Positions 6,470-14,840 of a stretch of DNA of 32,348 nucleotides are shown here, one piece after another. The first letter of the stretch is position 1. Each line of letters starts with the position of its first letter. This DNA comes from a virus, in IMG/VR virus record IMGVR_UViG_3300042345_000367, positions 1-32,348 of that record, one strand, 5' to 3'. The position numbers and the translations under genes were made by a program. The notes under the pieces are model-generated. The model ran no database searches. It saw nothing but the letters and a program-made list of their open reading frames with translations, and was not told the origin of the DNA.

Positions 6470-6614
6470 CTTTTTCTTTCTCTTTTTGCACTAGCTGTTC
6501 CGTAATATTTGTATAGTCTGCACGTAAAATTGCAATTTGAGTTTCATAATTTGAAACAATTTCGCCTATTCTTTGCTGCAGTGCTGTTATCACTAATTGA
6601 GCTTTATCTGTCAT
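6411..6614 (-). CDS. Small coiled-coil protein
   Basis: The 67-residue product is almost entirely helical and charged (QQRIGEIVSNYETQIAILR then LVQKEKEKDAKFEAAEAYSEKL), with heptad-like spacing of Ile, Leu and Ala. There is no signal peptide, membrane segment or catalytic motif. A ribosome binding site (AAGG) lies just before the ATG. It is five bases downstream of another small helical protein and overlaps the next gene by 59 bases. Together these may form a small oligomeric accessory; no function is recognised. Confidence 0.58.
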   Translation of the reverse strand: MTDKAQLVITALQQRIGEIVSNYETQIAILRADYTNITEQLVQKEKEKDAKFEAAEAYSEKLDNITN

Positions 6615-6619
6615 TTACC

Positions 6620-6850
6620 TTACTCTTCTGTATTTGAAGTCAGGGAATCTCTTTCCGTGACAAGGGCTGCTCTTTTTGCTGTTGCAGCAGTAATTCTAGT
6701 ATTAATATTTGAGACCTGTGAAGCATCTGGACTAGCAATAGCATTAAGTTCTAGTAAATCTAGCTCTAAGCCATATAGGGCATAGTTGACTGATTTTATA
6801 TGCTGGTCTACTATCCCAAGTTTTTCTTCGTGTGTTAGTTCAATTGTCAT
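6620..6850 (-). CDS. Small helical protein at the head of a short operon
   Basis: This 76-residue helical protein begins MTIELTHEEKLGIVDQHIK and ends Ser/Thr/Glu-rich. I do not recognise a family. It has an excellent ribosome binding site (GGAAGGAGG, six bases before the ATG) and is preceded by a strong promoter whose expected transcript leader would be only about 10-15 bases. That makes it the first gene of a short transcript containing the coiled-coil protein, the two-repeat protein and the small structural protein. No membrane segment is visible, so it is not a simple holin. Confidence 0.62.
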   Translation of the reverse strand: MTIELTHEEKLGIVDQHIKSVNYALYGLELDLLELNAIASPDASQVSNINTRITAATAKRAALVTERDSLTSNTEE

Positions 6851-6867
6851 ATTAACCTCCTTCCATT

Positions 6868-6895
6868 ATTATATCATTTAGATTTAATTAGTCAA
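6868..6895 (-). promoter_or_regulatory. Near-consensus promoter with extended -10 and very short leader
   Basis: Minus-strand TTGACT (6890-6895), 16-bp spacer, TATAAT (6868-6873) with TG one base before it. The ribosome binding site begins only a few bases after the predicted transcription start. It would drive the small genes from 6850 down to the terminator at 5570-5594. Confidence 0.82.
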
Positions 6896-6897
6896 TA

Positions 6898-7125
6898 CTA
6901 CCACTTATGGATTGGGCAGGAAGCCTTTAAAAGCTTTGTCTTCCCAGGCATAAAGCAGCCACACTGTTTACACTGTTTTGTCAAACCTATAAGTTCTGGG
7001 CAGGATTGGCAAATAGAATACCTTTTTTCGGCCTCTTCTGCAGGCGCCCATTCTGAATTTGGATTAACTAAATCCCAAGGTCTAGTCTCTCCGAGTTTTT
7101 CTTTATACTCTTTCCATTTAGACAT
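6898..7125 (-). CDS. Small cysteine-rich zinc-binding protein
   Basis: The 75-residue product carries a CQSC pair near residues 39-42, a CKQCGC cluster near 52-57 and a final CPIHKW motif, spaced like a compact zinc-binding domain (CxxC, CxxCxC, then C-x-x-H). The N-terminal half is helical and charged (MSKWKEYKEKLGE). I recall similar small proteins in phages annotated as DUF6171-like, but cannot confirm the family. The ATG overlaps the upstream stop as TAATG. A nucleic-acid or protein-binding role is plausible; it is not an obvious enzyme. No own promoter is seen, so it depends on the leaderless promoter upstream. Confidence 0.68.
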   Translation of the reverse strand: MSKWKEYKEKLGETRPWDLVNPNSEWAPAEEAEKRYSICQSCPELIGLTKQCKQCGCFMPGKTKLLKASCPIHKW

Positions 7126-7517
7126 TATTCATACACTCCTGGAACAATAAATTGACCATCTCGATATAACCAATTTAACCCTACTTTTTGTATATGCCTG
7201 TGTATAGACTCATCACCTTTAATTATTTGAGGATCTGAAAGCAATATTGAATACATTTTTTCATCTACGATAATTCTTTCTACCCCATAAGAGCAATCAA
7301 ATTTTACGCAAAATCTGTCTTCTACTGGAAGGGGAAGTTCACACTCTTCAAAATTTGTAGCAGATATTAGTTTTTCTGTAATTTCTTGATTAACTCCTAT
7401 AATCTCTACAATCTCTTCTTCTATTACAAAAAGGATCATATTGGCAGATTCCCCAATAGCCAATTTATTTTTTTTGACTCCTAGGTTATTCCAATTTTCA
7501 AAATCTAAAATAATCAT
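7125..7517 (-). CDS. Unknown protein with an apparently leaderless start
   Basis: This 130-residue acidic protein begins MIILDFENWNNLG and is rich in Ile, Glu and Asp (for example VIEEEIVEIIGVNQEITEKL), suggesting an alpha/beta domain. Its end (WLYRDGQFIVPGVYE) is aromatic and Gly-rich. No named domain is recognised. No ribosome binding site precedes the ATG; instead TATAAT lies six bases before it, with TG in the extended -10 position and TTTACA 17 bp further, so transcription should begin at or within a base or two of the start codon. This looks like a leaderless gene. It follows the large fibre gene by about 50 bases and couples to the zinc-binding gene by TAATG. Role unknown, perhaps a fibre accessory. 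Confidence 0.65.
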   Translation of the reverse strand: MIILDFENWNNLGVKKNKLAIGESANMILFVIEEEIVEIIGVNQEITEKLISATNFEECELPLPVEDRFCVKFDCSYGVERIIVDEKMYSILLSDPQIIKGDESIHRHIQKVGLNWLYRDGQFIVPGVYE

Positions 7518-7523
7518 ATAGTC

Positions 7524-7552
7524 ATTATACCAATTTTATTAATTTTTGTAAA
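7524..7552 (-). promoter_or_regulatory. Promoter giving a leaderless transcript
   Basis: Minus-strand TTTACA (7547-7552), 17-bp spacer, TGGTATAAT with the -10 hexamer at 7524-7529, then six bases to the ATG (7515-7517). Normal initiation 6-7 bases after the -10 puts the transcript start at the start codon. No Shine-Dalgarno sequence is present. Confidence 0.78.
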
Positions 7553-7566
7553 TACCCTATAATTTA

Positions 7567-10500
7567 TTAAGAATAGGCTGCACAGCATGTGGACCTAGAC
7601 CCATCTGAGTTATTGTTAGCAGCACATTCTCCTTCATAATAACAAGTAGAATAATTATTACTATTTGAGTTATATGCATCATAATATTTACAGACGTATT
7701 TATATGAGATACATACTGGTGGTGCTGGGTTTGTAGATTGGCAGGAAGGATATCCTGAAGTGCTACAAGATCTAGAATAACCAGATCCTGAAGCAGAGTT
7801 ATTGAATGTAGATGTAGAATATCCGCAATTTCCTACTCCTCCTCCAGGATAAGACTCAGTACAATACCAGGTAGTAGTTGGGCAAGCTGGTGGATTAGAG
7901 GCTGAAGGATAGCTTCCAGTGTTGTTAAAACTACAAACAGTTCTATAGCTTGAGCATACTACTTCAGACACATCTGAGCTAGAAGTAAATGTATCATCAG
8001 GAATTCCAGCCTGATAGTAATTTGTTCTGCAGTGGTATTGATATGGTGCATCTACGTGCCCACATCTTCCATTAGTAAGCACATATGAGCCATATGTTGT
8101 GCTGCTAGAGCATCCAGAAGTATCATAGCTGCTTCCATCCCAAGATCCGCCTACATAAATTTTTCTTCTATAATATGTTGTAGTTACATTTCTATTAAAT
8201 GTTCCAGAGCATTCGTAAGTAGTGTTTTCATACCAATATTCGCAGGGTCCGTATGTTGTTTGTAATAAAGGTGGAGTATATGTTATTTGGCTTGTAGCGG
8301 ATGTTCCAGTCTGGTTTGGTCCACCATAAACAGTTAAAGTAATTGTTACAGGAGCACCAGAATATACATTAAAATTGCTTCCTGAGTCCGATGTATTTGA
8401 TGATGTTTCTGTTGTTCCATAATCTAGATAATTTGCCACTTGAGTTTGTAATACATTTAAAAAATATGATGCTTGGTTAGTTGATGACCAATTAACCGTT
8501 ACTGTAACTAATTGAGTAGATGCTGTAGATGGTGCAGAGGCACTTAGTGCTGTAATTGTAGGGGTAACTGCAGCACCTCTTGTTCCAGTTACACCATTTC
8601 CAACTGGATACCAAGGGCTTACTCCTGTGCTGTATCCGTCGCTAACCGCACCTCTTGCTTGCACCCAATACCATCTTGTAACTCCAGAACCAATTGTAGT
8701 ATCTAAAAATGGTGAAGTTTTGTTTAAAAAATCTCCTTGAGTTACATTGTTTATAGGATTTCCACTTGGAGAAGTATTCCAAAATATATTGTACCCAGTT
8801 GCATTAGATGAGCCACCAAATGTTAAGTTAACTCCGTCTGTTCTATTTGTTGTTGCAGTAAGAAATGTTGGGCTTTGAATACTAGCACCGACATTTATTA
8901 CTCTTTCTCTAGTACCTATGTTTGTAAATCCTTGTGGAACGGTAATCAATCTTGCAGTAAATGCTCCATTGGTTGTATAGGTATGATCCCAGGTTGTATA
9001 GGAAGGATTGCTTGTTCCTGTGGGCCATGCAATGTTTTCAACAGTTCCATCACCAAAATCTATTCCGTATGATCTTGGATACGATGCGTATCCTGAAGGA
9101 TATGAGTCTCCAGTAACTGAAAACCTTATTGTTTGAGGAGCGGAGCCAACTGTATAATTGTTAGCAGACAGTACGCTTTGTGTATGTGGGTGAATATATA
9201 TTGATCCCCCAGCGGATCCAAGCAAATAAGTTGCAGATAGATTGGTATTCCCATGATTAGAAGATACTACTCCTGTGTAATAGGATGTGCCCCCACCAGA
9301 TTTTGTAGCACTTAATCTAAACTCAAACCAGTACTTTGCTTGGCCTCCTCCGTATGTTGGAGATCCAGTTAAAAAGTTTGAATTTATATAAGTTCTCCAT
9401 ATAACGGTAGCAGATGTTCCAGATTGTGATACAGAATATGGAGAAACATCTGTGGGGAATCCTCCACTTATAGTAGCACCGCTATCATAATTTAAATATA
9501 TTCCAGTGTCGGCTTTATAAATCCTTGGCTCAAAATTAAAAGTTGCTCCACTTTCATAATTTGCCACTTGAGCAACTATCTCAAAGTAGGCTTGGGATAC
9601 AATTCTAGGATCAGATTGATTATCCATTACGGTGTCTACTTGACCATCATACGTTCTTAAACTTACGCTTGTTATGGTAGGAGTTGCGCCAGTAGAACCC
9701 CAATAGCTAACGGGTGCTGCATAATGTGCAGTATAGGAATTTTCTAAATAAAGTTCAGCAACAATATATTCTCCTGGTTGAAGCGGCGTAGTGCTTACCC
9801 CATAATTACTATATATTGTTAAAACATTTGAGGTATTTGTATCAGATAAATAAGTTGAGTCATATGATCCAGAAACATAGTCGTATCCAGTTTCAATATT
9901 AATTTCTTTTAATTTTGTGCCGCCTGGAGACTTGCTTGTATTTTTCCACCATCTTAAAACTGGGGTTCCCCCAAGGTACCCTCCTGGCTTTATCCACCAC
10001 CCCCAGCGTATTTGAGCATTTAATTCAATAACATCAAAACTAGAAAATCCGCTTTGCCCTTGTAAAACTCCACCTGTTTTAGAAAGAACTGTATAGCTAA
10101 CTAGCGCTGGTTCTCTTTTAATAACTTTAATCGGTTGAGAATAGGCAACTAACTCTCCGTCTACGTTTTTTGCCGTTAATTGATAAAACGTGTAGTATCC
10201 TTCTGCTTGATCCCTGTCTTCCTGACTCTCTGTTGCAAAATCTACTGTGTCGGTAGTAGAATAAGTTGTTCTGTCAACTAAACCATCAATATTAGTAGAT
10301 GCCTTCATTCTGTAATTTGATTTTGTAATTGGAGTTGTTCCATTAAATGAACCATCATCTCCCCATAGCTTTAAAAATGTTCCAGATGTTCCAGCATCTG
10401 TACTACAAAATAATTGTGGGCTGGTTGCTGCATACAATGGCGGCACACCACTGCCTGTTCCACTGAATCCTCCAATTCTTATTCTAATTGGATCATCTAA

Positions 10501-10668
10501 ATCAACGGACGGAGGATTTCCTGGCCACATCTTTGTCCAGCCATTTATTGTTTTGCTAAAAACACCTGTTGCCGATACCCATCCAGAGTTTACTTTAGCC
10601 CATACTTTTTTTGTAACTCTCCAGTCTGTTGAAGAACCAGTATTAGCAACTTTAGAAAGAATACCCAT
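7567..10668 (-). CDS. Large tail fibre or tip protein with PKD-like domain and Cys-rich C-terminus
   Basis: This 1033-residue protein is probably a virion tip/fibre component. The N-terminus (WRVTKKVWAKVNSGWVSATG and GWTKMWPGNPP) resembles the short repeats that anchor fibre proteins. A long series of Ser/Thr/Tyr/Gly-rich sheets follows. About residues 495-590 look like a PKD-type domain: GIDFGDGTVENI near 540 and a WDHTYTTNG strand, the FGDGT and HTY signature. Fibronectin-like strands lie at about 596-690 (NATGYNIFWNTSPSG). From about residue 806 to the end the composition changes: 18 of the protein's 19 cysteines lie in the last 228 residues, with Asn, Ser, Thr, Tyr and Gly dominating. This C-terminal part is the best candidate for a receptor-binding head. 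It follows another large fibre gene with only a few bases between and has the ribosome binding site AGGAAA. Confidence 0.72.
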   Translation of the reverse strand: MGILSKVANTGSSTDWRVTKKVWAKVNSGWVSATGVFSKTINGWTKMWPGNPPSVDLDDPIRIRIGGFSGTGSGVPPLYAATSPQLFCSTDAGTSGTFLKLWGDDGSFNGTTPITKSNYRMKASTNIDGLVDRTTYSTTDTVDFATESQEDRDQAEGYYTFYQLTAKNVDGELVAYSQPIKVIKREPALVSYTVLSKTGGVLQGQSGFSSFDVIELNAQIRWGWWIKPGGYLGGTPVLRWWKNTSKSPGGTKLKEINIETGYDYVSGSYDSTYLSDTNTSNVLTIYSNYGVSTTPLQPGEYIVAELYLENSYTAHYAAPVSYWGSTGATPTITSVSLRTYDGQVDTVMDNQSDPRIVSQAYFEIVAQVANYESGATFNFEPRIYKADTGIYLNYDSGATISGGFPTDVSPYSVSQSGTSATVIWRTYINSNFLTGSPTYGGGQAKYWFEFRLSATKSGGGTSYYTGVVSSNHGNTNLSATYLLGSAGGSIYIHPHTQSVLSANNYTVGSAPQTIRFSVTGDSYPSGYASYPRSYGIDFGDGTVENIAWPTGTSNPSYTTWDHTYTTNGAFTARLITVPQGFTNIGTRERVINVGASIQSPTFLTATTNRTDGVNLTFGGSSNATGYNIFWNTSPSGNPINNVTQGDFLNKTSPFLDTTIGSGVTRWYWVQARGAVSDGYSTGVSPWYPVGNGVTGTRGAAVTPTITALSASAPSTASTQLVTVTVNWSSTNQASYFLNVLQTQVANYLDYGTTETSSNTSDSGSNFNVYSGAPVTITLTVYGGPNQTGTSATSQITYTPPLLQTTYGPCEYWYENTTYECSGTFNRNVTTTYYRRKIYVGGSWDGSSYDTSGCSSSTTYGSYVLTNGRCGHVDAPYQYHCRTNYYQAGIPDDTFTSSSDVSEVVCSSYRTVCSFNNTGSYPSASNPPACPTTTWYCTESYPGGGVGNCGYSTSTFNNSASGSGYSRSCSTSGYPSCQSTNPAPPVCISYKYVCKYYDAYNSNSNNYSTCYYEGECAANNNSDGSRSTCCAAYS

Positions 10669-10676
10669 TTATTTTC

Positions 10677-13600
10677 CTAATACGTGATCATAATATCGCC
10701 AACATTACCTGTCGTAGGTGATGGGTTACTTGCTGTTTGTTTAATATAAATATTTCTAACATATGCACCAGTAGTTCCACCTGGATACACTAAAGGTGCT
10801 CCTTTTCTTAAACGTAAACTTGCGTCTATGCTTATCCATGGCACTCTAAGAGATGTGTTTGTTGTTTGAACAGAAGAAGTGCTTGATTTTGATAAGTCTC
10901 CAAGATAAAGTCCTTCTGTAAACAAAAGAGATGACTTAGTTCTAGAAAACATTGCAGATTGTGTTCCTCCAGCTAAAATTTCTGTATATCCAGACGTACT
11001 AGTGCTTTCTAGCCTAAGTATTTGATCTGATGAAATCTTACCGTTAGCAATGGTTAGGGTGGGTGTTAAAGTTAGTCCCCCACTGCTTGCATTTGAGCCA
11101 TCGGAGTTAGCGTCAGAATCTCCGTCTAACCCAGAATCTGAATAAGCTACTAAACCGCTTGAGGTAATTTGATTTGAAACAGTAATTGTTGCTGCACCAA
11201 TTGTTCCACCAGTTATACTTGGAGCTGAAAGAGATATATTAGAAAATACTGTTCCATTAAAGAATGCATCTCCGCCAGACGTTAATCTAAAATTCTTTGC
11301 AGATATTCCTCCGCCAGTTAAATTGATTGCTGTTCCAGCAGTAGAGAAATCAGACCCATCATTAGTTCCAGAATGATTTTGACTCTTAATTGTTCCTGTA
11401 GTTATTTTGCCACCATCAATTGTAGTAACGTTACTCATGTCTGTTTTAGCAAGTCCTGCTACAGCGTCTGCAGAAGCATAACCAGTAATAATAGCTGATT
11501 TCATTACTACTGTTCCGTTTGCCTGTACATAAAAATTAGAAGAGGTGCTTCTAGGTCCACCTGCCCAAATAACGATATCCGCTTCGTTATTTAAATCTGG
11601 GGCAGCAATTCCTGCAGTATAACTAGCACTCGAAGCTCTTATTTGAGAATTAGAAGAATCTAAAGTTATTGTTCCTTGATTAGAAGTTTTATTAATAGAA
11701 GAAGAGTTAACATTCCAGCCACCTATGTTTGCACTTGCTGTTGTGAGAAGGCCAGTAGATCCATTAATTGTTGTTATACCATTTGTAGTTGATGAGTTAA
11801 ATGTAAGACCTAAATTATTTAATATGTATCCAGAACCACTTAATGCACCCTGTGGAGTAAGGGTTCCAGAATATAAAGATCCTCCAGAGGCAATAGAAAC
11901 GTTTCCGCTAAATGTTCCCTGTCTTGCTGTAATGTTTCCGTCTATTGCAAACGTGTTACCGTCCCAGTATAGGTAATTACTGTTTGATCCGCCAACTTTA
12001 AGCCTTGCACTATTAGCTGCGTTTAAATACCAATAGTTGCTGTCATCAAAATATAATCCTTTATTTCCAGTATTTGAATTAACTATATTTATTTGACCAT
12101 ACATCGATGAATGGAATTGGCACTGATAATAAAGAATATCAGGTGCATTTTGTGGAACCTGAAATGTAATTACACCAGAGTCTCTTGTGCCAGAAGTTAA
12201 AGACACTCCGCTAGAAAATACATTTAAAGCATTATATCCATTTCCCGAAGTTTGAATATAAAATGGATGCCCTGGGGCATTTATATTAAATGTGTAAGTA
12301 ACTCCACGAGATAGAGTTAAGGTTGCTGACTGTGTGCCGTTTACTGAATATGAGCCTGCTCCATTATTAGTTACAGTAAACTGTGTACTTGTTATTGGTG
12401 CTCCAACTCCTACGCCAAACTGAAATGGGCCTCCAGTAATATAATTAGTAACCGCTGGGGTTCCAGTGACTAAAACATCTGGGCCTGCAACGTATGATGT
12501 TGATGTATTATTGTATTCATCATAAGTAGCAACTGCAATCTTATAAGTTGCGCCAATTGCTAGTCCGCCTAACCTATATGTAGTTCCAGATCCTGGAGAA
12601 TCTACATAAGAAAATGTTGTATTGTTATCATTACTAAATCTAATTCTATATCCACGTAATCCGCCACCTGTAACAGCTGGCCAAGATATGTCTGCGTATG
12701 CATTAAACCCTAAATATCCGCTAGTATCAATTCCACTTACTGCTGTTACTGACGAAACATTGTCTGGGCCAGTGTTATCTACAACAACAGGGCTTGTTGG
12801 CTCTACTTGTACGGCAGCCCCGTAGCTACCAAATGCTTCGGTGTCGTCCATAAATCTTGCACGTACCCATCGCTTATTTGTATTTGGAACAATTACAACT
12901 GCTGGGTTAGTTGATCCAGAAAATATATCTGAAAATCCAGTTGTTGGAGCCGTGCTAGCGCTTGACTCAACTTCTTGTATTTCTATTTTAGAAAAATTTG
13001 CATTAGTTGGTATAGTATAAGAAACGCTATAGCCATTGCTTATTGGAGAAGCAGTAATTGTTGCAGCTGGAAGACTGCTTGCGTAAGCTGATAATGGAAA
13101 CGATAAAGCAGCTCCCTCATTCCCATATATATTTACAGTTTTTATTGTTGCAGATATATTCCTTTGAACTAGTCCAAACATGGCTTTGTTTTGAGATAAG
13201 CTAAGAACATAAGATTGAGCAGATACTCCTGATGTTGGAACAATTTCAACTACCCTTGAAGTATTACCACTTGTTGAGGTTAATGTTATTCTATAATAAC
13301 TAAAAAATTCTTCTGCTGGATTGTGTGTCCAATTTAATTTAAAATTTGAACCAATCCACTCTGCTGATAATGCAGTTGGTAAAGTATTTGGGATAAGTTT
13401 TGGAGTTTCAAATTGGGCAGTGCTGAATGGAGACTCAACTCCGTCAACAGAAACTACTGTTAGCTTAACACTGTGCGCCCTTGGCGGCACTGCTACTCTT
13501 ATGGATCCAGCAGATTTTAAAAATCCAACTAGCCTATACGGTGAGCCAATTAATGTTTCGTCTTTTATATAAACATTAATTCTATCAAATGCTTTTGTAT

Positions 13601-13913
13601 AGGCATTTCCATTGGCATCTTGACCGTTCCAAGAAATAATAAGCTGGCCATTAAAATAAGTTAAGTCTGTATTTAAAAATTTAGGTGCAGTTAAAGTAGG
13701 GATTTTAGCAGTTGTTAGCTTAAATCCAGGAGACCAACCACTTCTAGTATTATCTTCATATATCCATTGAAATTGAAATGCATATGGTGTATCTAGCAAT
13801 AAACCAGTAACTGGAACATCAAAGTATAATTGATCTGTTGTTAGTTGTGTCTTGCCTGCTAAGTCTGGCTGGATTACCTTGCCGCCGCCTTCTTCAAATG
13901 CTTTTAAAACCAT
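10677..13913 (-). CDS. Tail fibre with fibronectin type III-like repeats and a cupredoxin-like domain
   Basis: This 1078-residue protein is probably a tail-tip fibre or host-specificity protein. Fibronectin-like repeats occupy roughly residues 75-170, 180-275, 280-370 and 380-485 (typical fragments: QLIISWNGQDANGN, FKLNWTHNPAEEFF, ADISWPAVTGGGLRGY). Residues about 505-612 look like a cupredoxin: His549 (GHPFY), Cys598, His601 and Met604 (YYQCQFHSSMYG) match the type 1 copper ligands, with the C-x2-H-x2-M loop of amicyanin. From 613 onward comes a long repetitive beta region with fragments like GNITARQGTFSGNVS and an Asp-rich patch (SGLDGDSDANSDGSN), suggesting a beta-helix or calcium-binding fibre. 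It starts directly after the previous gene's stop (TAAATG). Copper binding is inferred from motif spacing only. Confidence 0.74.
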   Translation of the reverse strand: MVLKAFEEGGGKVIQPDLAGKTQLTTDQLYFDVPVTGLLLDTPYAFQFQWIYEDNTRSGWSPGFKLTTAKIPTLTAPKFLNTDLTYFNGQLIISWNGQDANGNAYTKAFDRINVYIKDETLIGSPYRLVGFLKSAGSIRVAVPPRAHSVKLTVVSVDGVESPFSTAQFETPKLIPNTLPTALSAEWIGSNFKLNWTHNPAEEFFSYYRITLTSTSGNTSRVVEIVPTSGVSAQSYVLSLSQNKAMFGLVQRNISATIKTVNIYGNEGAALSFPLSAYASSLPAATITASPISNGYSVSYTIPTNANFSKIEIQEVESSASTAPTTGFSDIFSGSTNPAVVIVPNTNKRWVRARFMDDTEAFGSYGAAVQVEPTSPVVVDNTGPDNVSSVTAVSGIDTSGYLGFNAYADISWPAVTGGGLRGYRIRFSNDNNTTFSYVDSPGSGTTYRLGGLAIGATYKIAVATYDEYNNTSTSYVAGPDVLVTGTPAVTNYITGGPFQFGVGVGAPITSTQFTVTNNGAGSYSVNGTQSATLTLSRGVTYTFNINAPGHPFYIQTSGNGYNALNVFSSGVSLTSGTRDSGVITFQVPQNAPDILYYQCQFHSSMYGQINIVNSNTGNKGLYFDDSNYWYLNAANSARLKVGGSNSNYLYWDGNTFAIDGNITARQGTFSGNVSIASGGSLYSGTLTPQGALSGSGYILNNLGLTFNSSTTNGITTINGSTGLLTTASANIGGWNVNSSSINKTSNQGTITLDSSNSQIRASSASYTAGIAAPDLNNEADIVIWAGGPRSTSSNFYVQANGTVVMKSAIITGYASADAVAGLAKTDMSNVTTIDGGKITTGTIKSQNHSGTNDGSDFSTAGTAINLTGGGISAKNFRLTSGGDAFFNGTVFSNISLSAPSITGGTIGAATITVSNQITSSGLVAYSDSGLDGDSDANSDGSNASSGGLTLTPTLTIANGKISSDQILRLESTSTSGYTEILAGGTQSAMFSRTKSSLLFTEGLYLGDLSKSSTSSVQTTNTSLRVPWISIDASLRLRKGAPLVYPGGTTGAYVRNIYIKQTASNPSPTTGNVGDIMITY

Positions 13914-14840
13914 TTAAAACTCCAACAATAACTTATATTCTATGTCCACTGGTCTTCCAGGTTTTTTGATTAGTGGCGTAGATAATATAGATCTGCTAAT
14001 AATTCCGTATGAAGGATCAAATGTATCCTCATCATTAAGTCTAATTCCATCAAAATAAACTGTAGTCGCTCCACCAGTTGCTGTTACCTCAACTCCAATT
14101 TTAGTAATTGAAGAAGGATCTGGTAAATTAGGAGCAGCAGTATAATTTGCAAATAAGTTGCTTAAAGATAGATTTTGAATTTTATCTCCAGTTCCAGAAG
14201 ATGGAGTAAAATCTATATGATAATACGCTGTTGGTGAGCTGTAAAATTTAATACGAATTTTAGAAAGATTGGTGTCCGCTTTTTTATAAGCAATCGAGAT
14301 CGAATCATTAACACTATATCCAGATATATCATAAGATACTAAAGAGTTTGTGTACTCTTTTGTGCTTCCCGATGCTGCGTCTACTCTTACAGTAGAGTCA
14401 CTGATTTTAGATAAAAATGTATATGCCCCAGTAGAATCTTGAGTATTGCTTTGAAGAACTGGATTGCTTGTGCCGTCAAACCAATTAAAATTATTTGTAA
14501 ATGAAGTAACAAATTGGCTATCAAAGTTATTTATAGAAGATCTTCCTCCAGGATATAATCCTATCTCAGATATAACTCCAGAAATATCTTGAGGTATTGT
14601 TGCTTTATAAATAATTCCATAAGAAAAAACTGCATCCCCGTCTACATCAACTCCAGTTTGAGATATGTCAATACTAGACAACTCTACTGGAAGCCTATAG
14701 AATTCAAACTCTAGTCTTGTATCATTTCCCTTAATGTTTGGAGTTGTTGACCCTATTCCAAATGCAAGCTCTTTGGAAGAAATCAAGTTGTTTCCAGCCA
14801 AAGAATTAGTTAAAAATCTTTTTCCAAATTTAGTTATCAT
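13914..14840 (-). CDS. Tail-tip or baseplate protein, unnamed family
   Basis: The 308-residue product starts MITKFGKRFLTNSLAGNN. It has two parts: an N-terminal segment (about 1-105) with GISEIGLYP-like strands, similar in style to proteins that attach to the tail tip, and a middle region of about residues 110-275 resembling a carbohydrate-binding sandwich (ends with TTVYFDGIRLND). The final segment (RSILSTPLIKKPGRPVDIEYKLLLEF) returns to the first type. This suggests an attachment domain interrupted by an inserted sandwich domain. It overlaps the upstream stop by ATGA and runs directly into the fibre gene. No named family is recognised; a role in the tip/fibre complex is inferred from context. 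Confidence 0.62.
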   Translation of the reverse strand: MITKFGKRFLTNSLAGNNLISSKELAFGIGSTTPNIKGNDTRLEFEFYRLPVELSSIDISQTGVDVDGDAVFSYGIIYKATIPQDISGVISEIGLYPGGRSSINNFDSQFVTSFTNNFNWFDGTSNPVLQSNTQDSTGAYTFLSKISDSTVRVDAASGSTKEYTNSLVSYDISGYSVNDSISIAYKKADTNLSKIRIKFYSSPTAYYHIDFTPSSGTGDKIQNLSLSNLFANYTAAPNLPDPSSITKIGVEVTATGGATTVYFDGIRLNDEDTFDPSYGIISRSILSTPLIKKPGRPVDIEYKLLLEF

